Source: JAJXWB01 sp036796555 (GTDB lineage: Bacteria; Pseudomonadota; Alphaproteobacteria; Rhizobiales; Beijerinckiaceae). From it: DNA of 43,692 bases. Shown here one piece after another: positions 15,976-23,295 of this stretch. Position numbers and translations under genes: made by a program. The stretch is taken from NCBI GenBank assembly GCA_036796555.1, contig DAIRCS010000016.1:1-43692 (forward strand), in the 5' to 3' direction. Each line of letters starts with the position of its first letter. Position 1 is the stretch's first letter. The notes beneath the pieces were generated by a model. That model was not told where the DNA came from and ran no database searches. It saw only the letters and a program-made list of their open reading frames with translations.

Positions 15976-17265
15976 ATGGAAGGGGCGATAGGCGAGCCTC
16001 TCTCGATCAATCCCTGGACGGCGGCGGCCATCGTCGCAGCCTGCATCCTGATGTCGGCCTTCTTCTCCGGCTCCGAGACGGCGCTGACCGCGGCTTCGCG
16101 GGCGCGCATGCATGCGCTGGAGAAGGGCGGCGACGAGCGGGCCGCGAGGGTCAACAGGCTGCTGCAATCGCGCGACCGGTTCATCGGCGCCATGCTGCTC
16201 GGCAATACGCTGGTCAACATCGCCTCCTCGGCCGTCGCGACCAGCCTGCTCGTCACGATCTTCGGCGAAAAGGGCGCGATCTACGCGACCTTCCTGATGA
16301 CGGCGCTGCTGCTGATTTTCGCGGAAGTGATGCCCAAGACGCTGGCGATCAATTTTCCCGAACGCATGTCGCTGGCCGTCTCCCGCGCCGCCGCGGTTGC
16401 GGTTGCGGTTTTCGGGCCGGTCCTGGTCGCCGTCGAGGCGATCGTGCACGGCCTCCTGCGGCTGGTCGGGGTCAAGATCGGCGAATCCACATCCGTTCTC
16501 GGCGGCCACGACGAGCTGAAGAGCACGGTCGACTACCTGCACCAGGAAGGCGGCGTGGCGCGCGCCGACCGCGACATGTTCGGCGGGCTGCTCGACCTGA
16601 AGGAATTGTCGGTCTCGGACGTCATGGTGCACCGGACCAAGATGGTCGCGGTCAACGCCGAACTGCCGCCGCGCGAACTCGTGCGCGAGGTCCTGGCCTC
16701 GCCCTATACCCGCCTGCCCCTGTGGCGCGGCGAGCCGGAGAACATCATCGGCGTGATGCACGCCAAGGATCTGCTGCGGGAGCTGGAATCCGTCGGCGAT
16801 CCCGACAAGGTCAATATCGACGCGATCAAGCTTGACGCCTGGTTCGTGCCGGAAACGACGTCGCTGGGCGACCAGCTGCAGGCCTTCCGCAAGCGCAAGA
16901 CCCATTTCGCGCTCGTCGTGGACGAATACGGCGTCGTGATGGGGCTGGTGACGCTCGAGGATATTCTCGAGGAGATCGTCGGCGACATCACCGACGAGCA
17001 CGACATCGCCGCGCAGGGCGTCCGCCAGACGGCGGACGGCGGCGTGATCGTCGACGGCGCGGTGCCCATCCGCGACCTCAACCGCATCATGGACTGGCGC
17101 CTGCCGGACGAGGAGGCGACGACGATCGCGGGCCTGGTGATCCACGAGGCGCGCATGATTCCCGAGCCCGGCCAGACCTTTACCTTTCACGGCTGCCGGT
17201 TCGAGGTGCTGCGCAAGACCCGCAACCGCATCACCTCGCTGCGCGTGACGCCCGCGCCGACCTGA
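15976..17265 (+). CDS. CNNM/CorC (HlyC) family membrane protein with CBS pair
   Basis: A 429-residue protein with an N-terminal CNNM/DUF21 membrane domain (about residues 1-190: AFFSGSETALTAASRARMH, LGNTLVNIASSAVATSLL, FAEVMPKTLAINFPER), two CBS motifs (about 205-340: SVSDVMVHRTKMVAV, VDEYGVVMGLVTLEDILEEIVGD written in two parts) and a C-terminal CorC_HlyC domain (about 350-425). Family members are linked to magnesium or cobalt efflux and to adenosine-nucleotide sensing through the CBS pair; the old hemolysin name is misleading. It is 102 bases after aroKB on the same strand, the usual rhizobial order. Confidence 0.92.
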   Translation: MEGAIGEPLSINPWTAAAIVAACILMSAFFSGSETALTAASRARMHALEKGGDERAARVNRLLQSRDRFIGAMLLGNTLVNIASSAVATSLLVTIFGEKGAIYATFLMTALLLIFAEVMPKTLAINFPERMSLAVSRAAAVAVAVFGPVLVAVEAIVHGLLRLVGVKIGESTSVLGGHDELKSTVDYLHQEGGVARADRDMFGGLLDLKELSVSDVMVHRTKMVAVNAELPPRELVREVLASPYTRLPLWRGEPENIIGVMHAKDLLRELESVGDPDKVNIDAIKLDAWFVPETTSLGDQLQAFRKRKTHFALVVDEYGVVMGLVTLEDILEEIVGDITDEHDIAAQGVRQTADGGVIVDGAVPIRDLNRIMDWRLPDEEATTIAGLVIHEARMIPEPGQTFTFHGCRFEVLRKTRNRITSLRVTPAPT

Positions 17266-17271
17266 CGCCGT

Positions 17272-17718
17272 TCAGGCGCGGACGGCGTCGAGCAGGTCGC
17301 CGAGGATTTCGTCGAGCGCGCGGGCCTGCTTGTCGCCGAGATGGGCGAGGAAAAGCGTCGACAGGGCGGCGCCATAGGCCTCGGCCATTCTCGCATGCGT
17401 CTCGCGGCCGAGGGGCGTCACTGTAATGGTCCAGCCGCGGCGGTCGTCGGCGAATTCCTGGCGCGAAACCATGCCGGCCGCCGTCATCTTCTCCAGCAGG
17501 CGTGAAACGGCGGGCTGCTCGAGCCCGAGCGGAGTTTGCAGCTCGAAGGGGCGCAGGCTCTTCCACTCCTGACGCCCGAATTCCTCGAAGGCGCGGAACC
17601 AGATCAGCGGCGGGAGGCCGGCCGATTTGAGCGCGCGCTCGATCCCGGCGGAAACGATTGCATGGGATCGCTCCAGTCGTCGCCAGCTCCGTAGGGCTTT
17701 TCTGCCGAATTCCGCCAT
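17272..17718 (-). CDS. MarR-family transcriptional regulator
   Basis: A 148-residue winged-helix regulator. The central region FELQTPLGLEQPAVSRLLEKMTAAG is the recognition helix-turn-helix, and QEFADDRRGWTITVTPLGRE is the wing with the typical DxR. The terminal helices form the dimer interface. It starts 71 bases after the stop of the NdvA-like gene on the same strand and has its own promoter with two palindromes, suggesting autorepression. The ligand and other targets are unknown; the adjacent ABC exporter is the obvious candidate but lies upstream, so control of it is not shown. Confidence 0.92.
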   Translation of the reverse strand: MAEFGRKALRSWRRLERSHAIVSAGIERALKSAGLPPLIWFRAFEEFGRQEWKSLRPFELQTPLGLEQPAVSRLLEKMTAAGMVSRQEFADDRRGWTITVTPLGRETHARMAEAYGAALSTLFLAHLGDKQARALDEILGDLLDAVRA

Positions 17719-17737
17719 GGACGCCTAATTCAAATGC

Positions 17738-17777
17738 GAATGCATTCAATATAGATGCGATCGTATTTATTTGTCCA
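17738..17777 (-). promoter_or_regulatory. marR promoter overlapped by two palindromic operators
   Basis: On the minus strand TGGACA (17772-17777) and CTATAT (17749-17754) are 17 bases apart, a good alphaproteobacterial promoter. A 12-base near-palindrome, ATGCGATCGTAT (17755-17766, 10 of 12), occupies the spacer, and a perfect 10-base palindrome, GAATGCATTC (17738-17747), covers the start-site region. This is the arrangement expected for negative autoregulation by the MarR protein encoded just downstream. Confidence 0.6.
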
Positions 17778-17789
17778 TAGCCGCTGGCT

Positions 17790-19571
17790 TCAGCCCGGTT
17801 CCGCCACGGTCGACGGCAGCGGCGGCGCCATGAACTGGGCGCGCGCCAAGGTCGCGAAGCGGCCGTTGCGCTCGACCAACTCCTCGAAATTGCCGGATTC
17901 GACGATCCTGCCGCCGTCGAAAACCAGAATGCGGTCGGCGTTGCGGATCGTGGCGAGCCGGTGGGCGATCACGAAAGTCGTGCGGCCCTTGGTCGCCGCA
18001 TCGAGCGCCGCCTGGATCTGGCGTTCGGTCGTGGCGTCCAGCGCGCTGGTCGCCTCGTCGAAAATCATGATCGGCGGATCCTTCAGCAGCGCGCGGGCGA
18101 TCGAGAGCCGCTGGCGCTCGCCGCCCGACAGCGACCGGCCGCGCTCGCCGACCTTGGTGGCGAGGCCTTCGGTCTGCCGCTCGATGAAATCCTTGGCCTG
18201 CGCGCGTTCGAGCGCGAGGTCGATCTCTTCCCGGCTCGCCTCGGGCCTGCCGATCCGCAGGTTTTCCTCGATGGACCGGGCAAACAGCATCGGCTCCTGG
18301 AAGACGACGCCGATATTGCGCCGCAGCGCGACGAGCTTGAGGTCCCGGATGTCCATGCCGTCGACGAGAACCCTGCCTTCGGCGGGATCGAAGACGCGAT
18401 GCAAAAGGCCGAGCGTGGTCGATTTGCCCGAGCCGGTCGCCCCGACCAGAGCCACGGTCTCGCCGGGCTGGACGTTGAAAGTGACGTTCGAAACGGCGTT
18501 GCGGACGCCGTCATAGGAGAAAGTGACGTGTTCGAACGTCACGCGACCATTCAGGCGCCCGGGATCGGCCGCGTTCGGGCGGTCGGCGACGCCGGGCTGC
18601 GTATCCAGAACGCCGAAGAAACTGTTGATGCGCGGGGCGTCGAGGAACAGCACGTTGACGAAACCGACCATCTGCTCCAGCCGGCCGATCAGCATGGTGG
18701 CGAAATTGATGAAGGTGACGATCTCGCCCACGGTCGCCTGACCCTGCAGATGCAGCCAGGTGCCGACGAGGAAGATCGTGAGAATCGAAAGGGTTGCGGA
18801 AGCGCGCGTCGCGACCGCGGCCAAGGCCCACCAGGACAGGACCGGCATCTGGGCGGCGAGCAGGGCGTCGATGATGCGGCGCATGGCCGCCGATTCGCTC
18901 TCGATGCGCGTGAAACTCTGGATCACCGGCACGTTGCCCAGCGCGTCGGAGGCGTGCTCGGCCAGATTGACCGAAAATTGTTCGACACGGCCCTGTAACG
19001 ATTCCGTGCGGCGCAGGACGAACGTGGTTAACAGGCCGAAGCCGACCACCAGCGCCATCAGAATCGCCGCCAGCCGCCAGTTGACGAACAGGGTGAGCGG
19101 CAGCAGCACGAAAAGGGCGACCGCAGAGGCGCAATTTTCCCGGAAGAACGACAGCCACAGGTTGAACATGGCCTGCGCGCCGTCGAGCATGATCTTCAGC
19201 AGGCGTCCGGAATGGACGTTGGAGTGAAAGCTCAGCGGCAGATGCAGCACGTGATCGAAATAGGCGCTCATCATGCCGAGGCGACGGCGATGGGCGAGGC
19301 GGTCCGCATTGAGCGCGACCAGGACCGAGCCGCCGATCGAAAACAGTCCGAAGCCGACCCATGCGCCGAGCATCGGGGCGAGATCGATCATCTGCAGCGC
19401 AGCTTTTTGCGTCTGTGCGGACGTCAGCTTGTCGATGATGCGGCCGAACAACAGGGGTTCGGCGAATTGGGCGGCGGCGACGGCGATATTGGCGACCGCG
19501 AGCAGGACAGCGAGCCCGGCCTCCGGCGCGAGCTGCGCGAGAACGCGTTTGTAGACCGAGAAGAATCGCAT
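17790..19571 (-). CDS. ndvA: ABC exporter of the NdvA/ChvA type (cyclic beta-1,2-glucan export)
   Basis: A 593-residue half-transporter with a six-helix type-1 exporter domain (about 1-310) and an ATPase domain (about 335-570): Walker A VGATGSGKSTTLG, Q-loop FQEPMLF, signature LSGGERQRLSIA, Walker B IMIFDEATSALD and the switch histidine in IAHRLATI. The start MRFFSVYKRVLAQL, EPLLFGRIIDKL, ADRLAHRRR and PVLSWWALA follow rhizobial NdvA/ChvA, which export cyclic beta-1,2-glucan to the periplasm. The length also fits. No glucan synthase (NdvB) is in the window. A general lipid or drug exporter cannot be excluded. Confidence 0.85.
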   Translation of the reverse strand: MRFFSVYKRVLAQLAPEAGLAVLLAVANIAVAAAQFAEPLLFGRIIDKLTSAQTQKAALQMIDLAPMLGAWVGFGLFSIGGSVLVALNADRLAHRRRLGMMSAYFDHVLHLPLSFHSNVHSGRLLKIMLDGAQAMFNLWLSFFRENCASAVALFVLLPLTLFVNWRLAAILMALVVGFGLLTTFVLRRTESLQGRVEQFSVNLAEHASDALGNVPVIQSFTRIESESAAMRRIIDALLAAQMPVLSWWALAAVATRASATLSILTIFLVGTWLHLQGQATVGEIVTFINFATMLIGRLEQMVGFVNVLFLDAPRINSFFGVLDTQPGVADRPNAADPGRLNGRVTFEHVTFSYDGVRNAVSNVTFNVQPGETVALVGATGSGKSTTLGLLHRVFDPAEGRVLVDGMDIRDLKLVALRRNIGVVFQEPMLFARSIEENLRIGRPEASREEIDLALERAQAKDFIERQTEGLATKVGERGRSLSGGERQRLSIARALLKDPPIMIFDEATSALDATTERQIQAALDAATKGRTTFVIAHRLATIRNADRILVFDGGRIVESGNFEELVERNGRFATLARAQFMAPPLPSTVAEPG

Positions 19572-19650
19572 GAAAATCTTGCCCTGCCGCCCCTTCGTGG
19601 CCTAGCCGTCCGGAGGCGTCAGCGCAAGCGCCGCGCTGGCCGCGGCCGTC

Positions 19651-20634
19651 CTATTCCGATTTCTTCATTCCGACGCGCGCGCCCCGGGCGGCGGCGGCCC
19701 GGTCTGCGGTCGCTGCGCGCGGCGCGGGCGCAAGCTCGATGCGCCGGATGACGCGTTCGATGGCCTGGGTAGCGGGGCTTTCGACCGGCCTCAGGCCCTG
19801 GATGTCGGTCCTGGGCGCATAGGCCATCGCCACAGTCTGCACGGCGGGGACCGATTTCGCTTGGACATGCCGCGTATCGACGCCACGGGGGGCCACAGCG
19901 GCGAGTTTGATCCGCGTGGCGACCTTGGCAATACGCTTCTGATGCGGGACGCGGCGAATTCCGCGCAAGGCGCGATCGAGAGCTTCGAGATCCGACCGCT
20001 GGGCGACGCGCCTGGCGGATGTTACGGATGCGAAATCATGCGCCTTGTAGGGGAAATGCGCGGCTCCAAGGAATACGCGCAGGCCCGCCGCCGTCGCGAC
20101 GATATCGCCGCGTCGCAAGGTCCTGTCCTGCAGGTAGACGTCATCCGGCCGCGCGGCGGCGGCGGCCGTCTTCAGGGCGAGCGTTTGCGCGGCGATCTTC
20201 TGTTCGGCGAGCGGCGCGATATCCAGCGAGACCGTGCGAACGAGGGGGACGCGCCCGCCGGGCGTCGCCGCCGCCAAAGCCGGATGGCGATGTTTCGGGA
20301 ATTTGTGGGCCAGGGCGAGGCGTGCGCTTCGCGCCCGGACCTTGGCCCGCGCGACAGCGACCTTGCGGGCGAAGGACGCGCGCTCGCGGACGGCCGGCGC
20401 CATGATGCGAAAAGCGGGCGCTATGGCGCGCGCCCGGCCGCCGCCATTGCCATTCAGCAGGAAGGACATCATGCCGCCGTCGTCCGCGCGGGCGGCCGAA
20501 TGCTCGCCGGCGGAAAATCCGGCGCCGGCGAGACAGGCGAGAGCGAAAACGGCCGCTTTGAAATATCCGCCGCCACTCCGTCCGGATGCGGCGGGAAGGC
20601 TGGACGCTTTACGATGCGCAAAAAACCGACGCAT
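19651..20634 (-). CDS. Secreted Ala/Arg-rich protein of unknown function
   Basis: A 327-residue protein that I do not recognise as a named family. It begins with a basic stretch and a signal-like helix (residues about 28-48, AAVFALACLAGAGFSAG), then Ala/Arg-rich sequence. The most distinctive part is VYLQDRTLRRGDIVATAAGL with RVFLGAAHFPYKAHDFASVT near residues 190-235, a motif I associate with uncharacterised exported rhizobial proteins (DUF2865-like). The start at 20634 is chosen because GAGGAG lies 8 bases upstream; the frame continues open beyond it. The gene lies between ndvA and a tRNA gene, in its own interval. A wall- or DNA-associated role would be speculation. Confidence 0.6.
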   Translation of the reverse strand: MRRFFAHRKASSLPAASGRSGGGYFKAAVFALACLAGAGFSAGEHSAARADDGGMMSFLLNGNGGGRARAIAPAFRIMAPAVRERASFARKVAVARAKVRARSARLALAHKFPKHRHPALAAATPGGRVPLVRTVSLDIAPLAEQKIAAQTLALKTAAAAARPDDVYLQDRTLRRGDIVATAAGLRVFLGAAHFPYKAHDFASVTSARRVAQRSDLEALDRALRGIRRVPHQKRIAKVATRIKLAAVAPRGVDTRHVQAKSVPAVQTVAMAYAPRTDIQGLRPVESPATQAIERVIRRIELAPAPRAATADRAAAARGARVGMKKSE

Positions 20635-20892
20635 GACGCAACTCCTCGAAAAACACATGGCCGCGCAGTAGCGCGCGGCGAAAAAAGCTTTGTGACAAGC
20701 TTCGCGCCGTCGCTTCCCGAATGGCCTCGTTCGAGCCGCATCAAATTGAAAACGCCAAAAGGTCTCCACCCTGACCTATCAGCTCCCGCTAGCTAACGCC
20801 GGGCGCGCGGGAAGATCAACAGGAATCTGCGGCCTTGCGCGAAAATGCGCAATTCGCCGCCGGCGCTCGATTGAATTCGATTGGATCGGAGG

Positions 20893-20970
<78 letters not shown>

Positions 20971-20982
20971 GCTCCGGCGCGC

Positions 20983-21012
20983 TGTCTAGTCCGCCCGGCG
21001 CCCCTCTGTCAA
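20983..21012 (-). promoter_or_regulatory. Promoter of tRNA-Ala
   Basis: On the minus strand a perfect TTGACA (21007-21012) is followed 18 bases later by TAGACA (20983-20988), or 17 bases later by CTAGAC. The -10 ends 12 bases before the mature tRNA 5' end, giving a very short leader. This is a typical strong stable-RNA promoter position. Confidence 0.6.
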
Positions 21013-21099
21013 TTCGCCGCCGCGCAAATCGTTGCGCGCATTGAAGGACGGGCGCCCCGAATGTAAGGATGCCGGGCGAAACGAAGGAACGACGAACCT

Positions 21100-21393
21100 A
21101 TGGCGTTGCCGCTGATCAAGCTCATTCTGACGATCATCAACCTCTATTGGTGGGTGATCATCGCGACGGCCGTCATGTCCTGGCTGGTCGCCTTCCAGGT
21201 GGTCGATACGCGCAACCAGTTCGTGCAATCCATCTGGCGGACGCTCGACGCGCTGACCGAGCCGGTGCTGCGCCCGATCCGCCGCTTCCTGCCGACGCTC
21301 GGCGGCCTCGACATTTCGCCGGTCATCCTGCTGCTGGCGCTGTCCTTCATCGAAGACCTCATTCGCTCCAACGCCTATCTCGTCGCGGGTTGA
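21100..21393 (+). CDS. YggT-family membrane protein
   Basis: A 97-residue protein of the YggT family, usually annotated as a possible resistance or cell-division-associated membrane protein of unknown mechanism. Two membrane segments (about 5-30 and 72-92) flank the conserved TLDALTEPVLRPIRRFLPTL-type loop, which here contains PVLRPIRRFLP and GGLDISPVILLL. Its stop overlaps the next start (TGATG), so it is translated together with the DUF167 gene, a widespread pairing. AAGGA precedes the ATG. Confidence 0.93.
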   Translation: MALPLIKLILTIINLYWWVIIATAVMSWLVAFQVVDTRNQFVQSIWRTLDALTEPVLRPIRRFLPTLGGLDISPVILLLALSFIEDLIRSNAYLVAG

Positions 21394-21713
21394 TGGCCGA
21401 CGTTCCCTGGCGCGCGACCGCGGACGGGCTCACGCTCGTCGTGCGGCTGACGCCCAGGGGCGGACACGACGCCATCGACGGCGTCGAGACGATGAGCGAC
21501 GGCAAGAGCGTGCTGAAGGCGCGCGTGCGGGCCGTTCCCGAGGACGGCAAGGCCAACGCCGCGCTGACGGAGCTGATTGCGAAGGCGCTGCGGGTTCCGC
21601 GCTCCGCGGTCGTTCTCGCCGCCGGCCACACGTCGCGCGTGAAGACGCTGGAAATCAGCGGCGACGGCGCCGAACTCGCCGCGGCGCTGGCGCAGGCCGC
21701 CGACAGAGGCTAG
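21393..21713 (+). CDS. DUF167 (YggU-family) protein
   Basis: A 106-residue small domain. The core KARVRAVPEDGKANAALTEL and IAKALRVPRSAVVLAAGHTSRVK (read in two parts) is diagnostic of DUF167/YggU, a compact alpha/beta fold with no established role. It starts within the yggT stop codon (TGATG) at 21393, which fixes the start. A strong palindromic element begins 10 bases after its stop and may act as terminator. Confidence 0.93.
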   Translation: MADVPWRATADGLTLVVRLTPRGGHDAIDGVETMSDGKSVLKARVRAVPEDGKANAALTELIAKALRVPRSAVVLAAGHTSRVKTLEISGDGAELAAALAQAADRG

Positions 21714-21723
21714 ACAGCGCTGG

Positions 21724-21774
21724 ACCGCGAGCCTTCAGGCTCGCAATTCCCAAGCGAGCCCGAAGGCTCGCGGT
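21724..21774. repeat. REP-like double-hairpin element 1
   Basis: Arms at 21724-21744 and 21754-21774 (21 bases each, one mismatch) pair around a 9-base centre. Each arm is itself a perfect hairpin: GCGAGCC-TTCA-GGCTCGC in the first and GCGAGCC-CGAA-GGCTCGC in the second. The element can therefore fold as one long stem or two small ones, the layout of REP/BIME intergenic repeats. It lies between the DUF167 gene and the hydratase gene. Confidence 0.7.
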
Positions 21775-21791
21775 CGGACATCGAGGCGATG

Positions 21792-22847
21792 ATGAGCAAG
21801 ACCAATCCGGGCAATTTCTTCGAGGATTTTCGGATCGGCCAGACGATCCGCCACGCTACGCCGCGCACGGTGACGGTGGGCGATGTCGCGCTCTACACCG
21901 CCCTCTACGGCTCGCGCTTCGCCGTGCAATCGTCCGACGCCTTCGCCAGGGCGATCGGCTACCGGCATGCGCCGGTCGACGACCTGCTCGTCTTCCACAT
22001 CGTCTTCGGCAAGACCGTGCCGGACATTTCGCTGAATGCGGTCGCTAATCTCGGCTACGCCGCCTGCCGGTTTCTTGCGCCTGTTTATCCCGGCGACACG
22101 CTGTCCTCGGTGTCCGAGGTGATCGGGCTGAAGGAAAACTCCAACCGCCAGACCGGCGTCGTCTATGTGCGCTCGCGTGGGTTCAACCAGCACGGCGACG
22201 TCGTGCTCGACTATGTGCGCTGGGTGATGGTGCGCAAGCGCGATCCGAATGCGGCGGTCACGGAAGAGCATGTGCCCGACCTGCCCAAGGCGCTGCCGGC
22301 GGATGCGCTCGGCGACGCCTGTCCGGAGATTTCGGTCAAGCACTACGATTTCGCGCTCGCCGGCCAGCCGCACCGCTGGGGCGACTATCAGGCCGGGGAA
22401 AAGATCGATCACGTCGACGGCATGACGGTGGAAGAAGCCGAGCACATGATCGCGACGCGCCTCTACCAGAATACGGCCAAGGTGCATTTCAACCAGTTCA
22501 CCGAAGGGCAGGGGCGTTTCGGGCGCCGGCTGATCTACGGCGGGCACGTCATCTCGCTCGCGCGCGCGCTATCGTTCAACGGGCTCGCCAACGCCTTCCA
22601 CATCGCGGCGATCAACGGCGGCCGCCACGTCGCCCCGCTGTTCGCGGGCCTGACGGTTCATGCCTGGACGCAGGTGGTGGAGACGGCGGAAATCCCTGGC
22701 CGCGACGACGTCGGCGCGCTGCGCCTGCGCACGATCGCGACCAAGGACAGGGCGTGCAGCGATTTTCCGCTGATGGCGGAGGGGTCGAAGGATTACGACC
22801 CGAGCGTGATTCTGGATATCGACTATTGGGCGTTGGCGCCGCGGTAG
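21792..22847 (+). CDS. mch: Mesaconyl-CoA hydratase (MaoC-like)
   Basis: A 351-residue protein with two hotdog/MaoC halves. Stretches FFEDFRIGQTIRHATPRTVT, ALYGSRFAVQSSDAFARAIG, APVDDLLVFHIVFGKTVPDI and SLNAVANLGYA, then RLIYGGHVISLARALSFNGL and FHIAAINGG, follow the mesaconyl-(C1)-CoA hydratase of Rhodobacter and Methylobacterium. In the ethylmalonyl-CoA pathway it hydrates mesaconyl-CoA to methylmalyl-CoA, allowing acetyl-CoA assimilation without isocitrate lyase. Of two adjacent ATGs the second (21792) is better spaced from GAGG (21783-21786). No other pathway gene is in the window. Palindromic elements flank it on both sides. Confidence 0.86.
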   Translation: MSKTNPGNFFEDFRIGQTIRHATPRTVTVGDVALYTALYGSRFAVQSSDAFARAIGYRHAPVDDLLVFHIVFGKTVPDISLNAVANLGYAACRFLAPVYPGDTLSSVSEVIGLKENSNRQTGVVYVRSRGFNQHGDVVLDYVRWVMVRKRDPNAAVTEEHVPDLPKALPADALGDACPEISVKHYDFALAGQPHRWGDYQAGEKIDHVDGMTVEEAEHMIATRLYQNTAKVHFNQFTEGQGRFGRRLIYGGHVISLARALSFNGLANAFHIAAINGGRHVAPLFAGLTVHAWTQVVETAEIPGRDDVGALRLRTIATKDRACSDFPLMAEGSKDYDPSVILDIDYWALAPR

Positions 22848-22854
22848 CGCGCTC

Positions 22855-22892
22855 CGTCATCCCGGATCGGCTTGCGGTCGTCCGGGATGACG
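22855..22892. repeat. Palindromic intergenic element 2
   Basis: Perfect 12-base arms, CGTCATCCCGGA (22855-22866) and TCCGGGATGACG (22881-22892), with a 14-base loop, starting 7 bases after the hydratase stop. It has no T-run. The CGTCATCCCGG motif is typical of dispersed extragenic palindromes in alphaproteobacterial genomes. It probably acts as an mRNA-end stabiliser or terminator here. Confidence 0.65.
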
Positions 22893-22974
22893 AGGTTGGC
22901 GTCCGCGCAGCGCTATGGAAATGAGCGCGGCGGGGATAGGCTCGTCGTTTCCATCGACGCCGAGGGGGAGCGAC

Positions 22975-23235
22975 ATGAGGAAATTGCTGCTGGCCGCGCT
23001 GATCAGCGGCGCATCGGTTCTGCCGGCCTACGCCCAGAGCTGCGGCAATCTCTGGTACGAGCGCAACGCCATCTACAAGGATGCGGGCTATTGCTTCAAT
23101 ACGCCGCGCGGCATTCGCGCTTTCGGCAACGCCGGCTGTCAGTATGACAATGTAAACGACGTCCCGCTGTCCGCGAACAGTCGCGCGCGCATTGCGGAAA
23201 TCGTGCGCATGGAGCGCGCTTACGGCTGCCGGTGA
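22975..23235 (+). CDS. Small secreted YARHG-domain protein
   Basis: An 86-residue exported protein. The signal peptide MRKLLLAALISGASVLPAYA is followed by a mature region SCGNLWYERNAIYKDAGYCF with TPRGIRAFGNAGC, a YARHG-type domain with cysteines likely to form disulfides. YARHG domains occur in extracellular or envelope proteins and have no firm function. The start at 22975 is supported by GAGGGGGAG ending about 5 bases upstream; the open frame extending to 22915 adds non-homologous residues. Confidence 0.82.
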   Translation: MRKLLLAALISGASVLPAYAQSCGNLWYERNAIYKDAGYCFNTPRGIRAFGNAGCQYDNVNDVPLSANSRARIAEIVRMERAYGCR

Positions 23236-23243
23236 GAGCGCAT

Positions 23244-23294
23244 CCGGGACCGCCGGCCTCTGGCCGGCAGCCGGCTGGAAGCCGGCGATCCCGG
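23244..23294. repeat. REP-like double-hairpin element 3
   Basis: An outer stem, CCGGGA (23244-23249) with TCCCGG (23289-23294), encloses two perfect hairpins: GCCGGCC/GGCCGGC (23252-23258, 23262-23268) and GCCGGCT/AGCCGGC (23270-23276, 23280-23286), each with a three-base loop. It fills almost the whole space between the convergent YARHG and cobT genes and ends one base before the cobT stop, so it may terminate both. Confidence 0.7.
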
Positions 23295-23295
23295 C

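Noticed and set aside
15223..17190. 655-codon minus-strand open frame opposite aroKB and the CNNM gene
   Set aside because: Both genes on the other strand have full family motifs and normal lengths, while this frame matches nothing and crosses their boundary.
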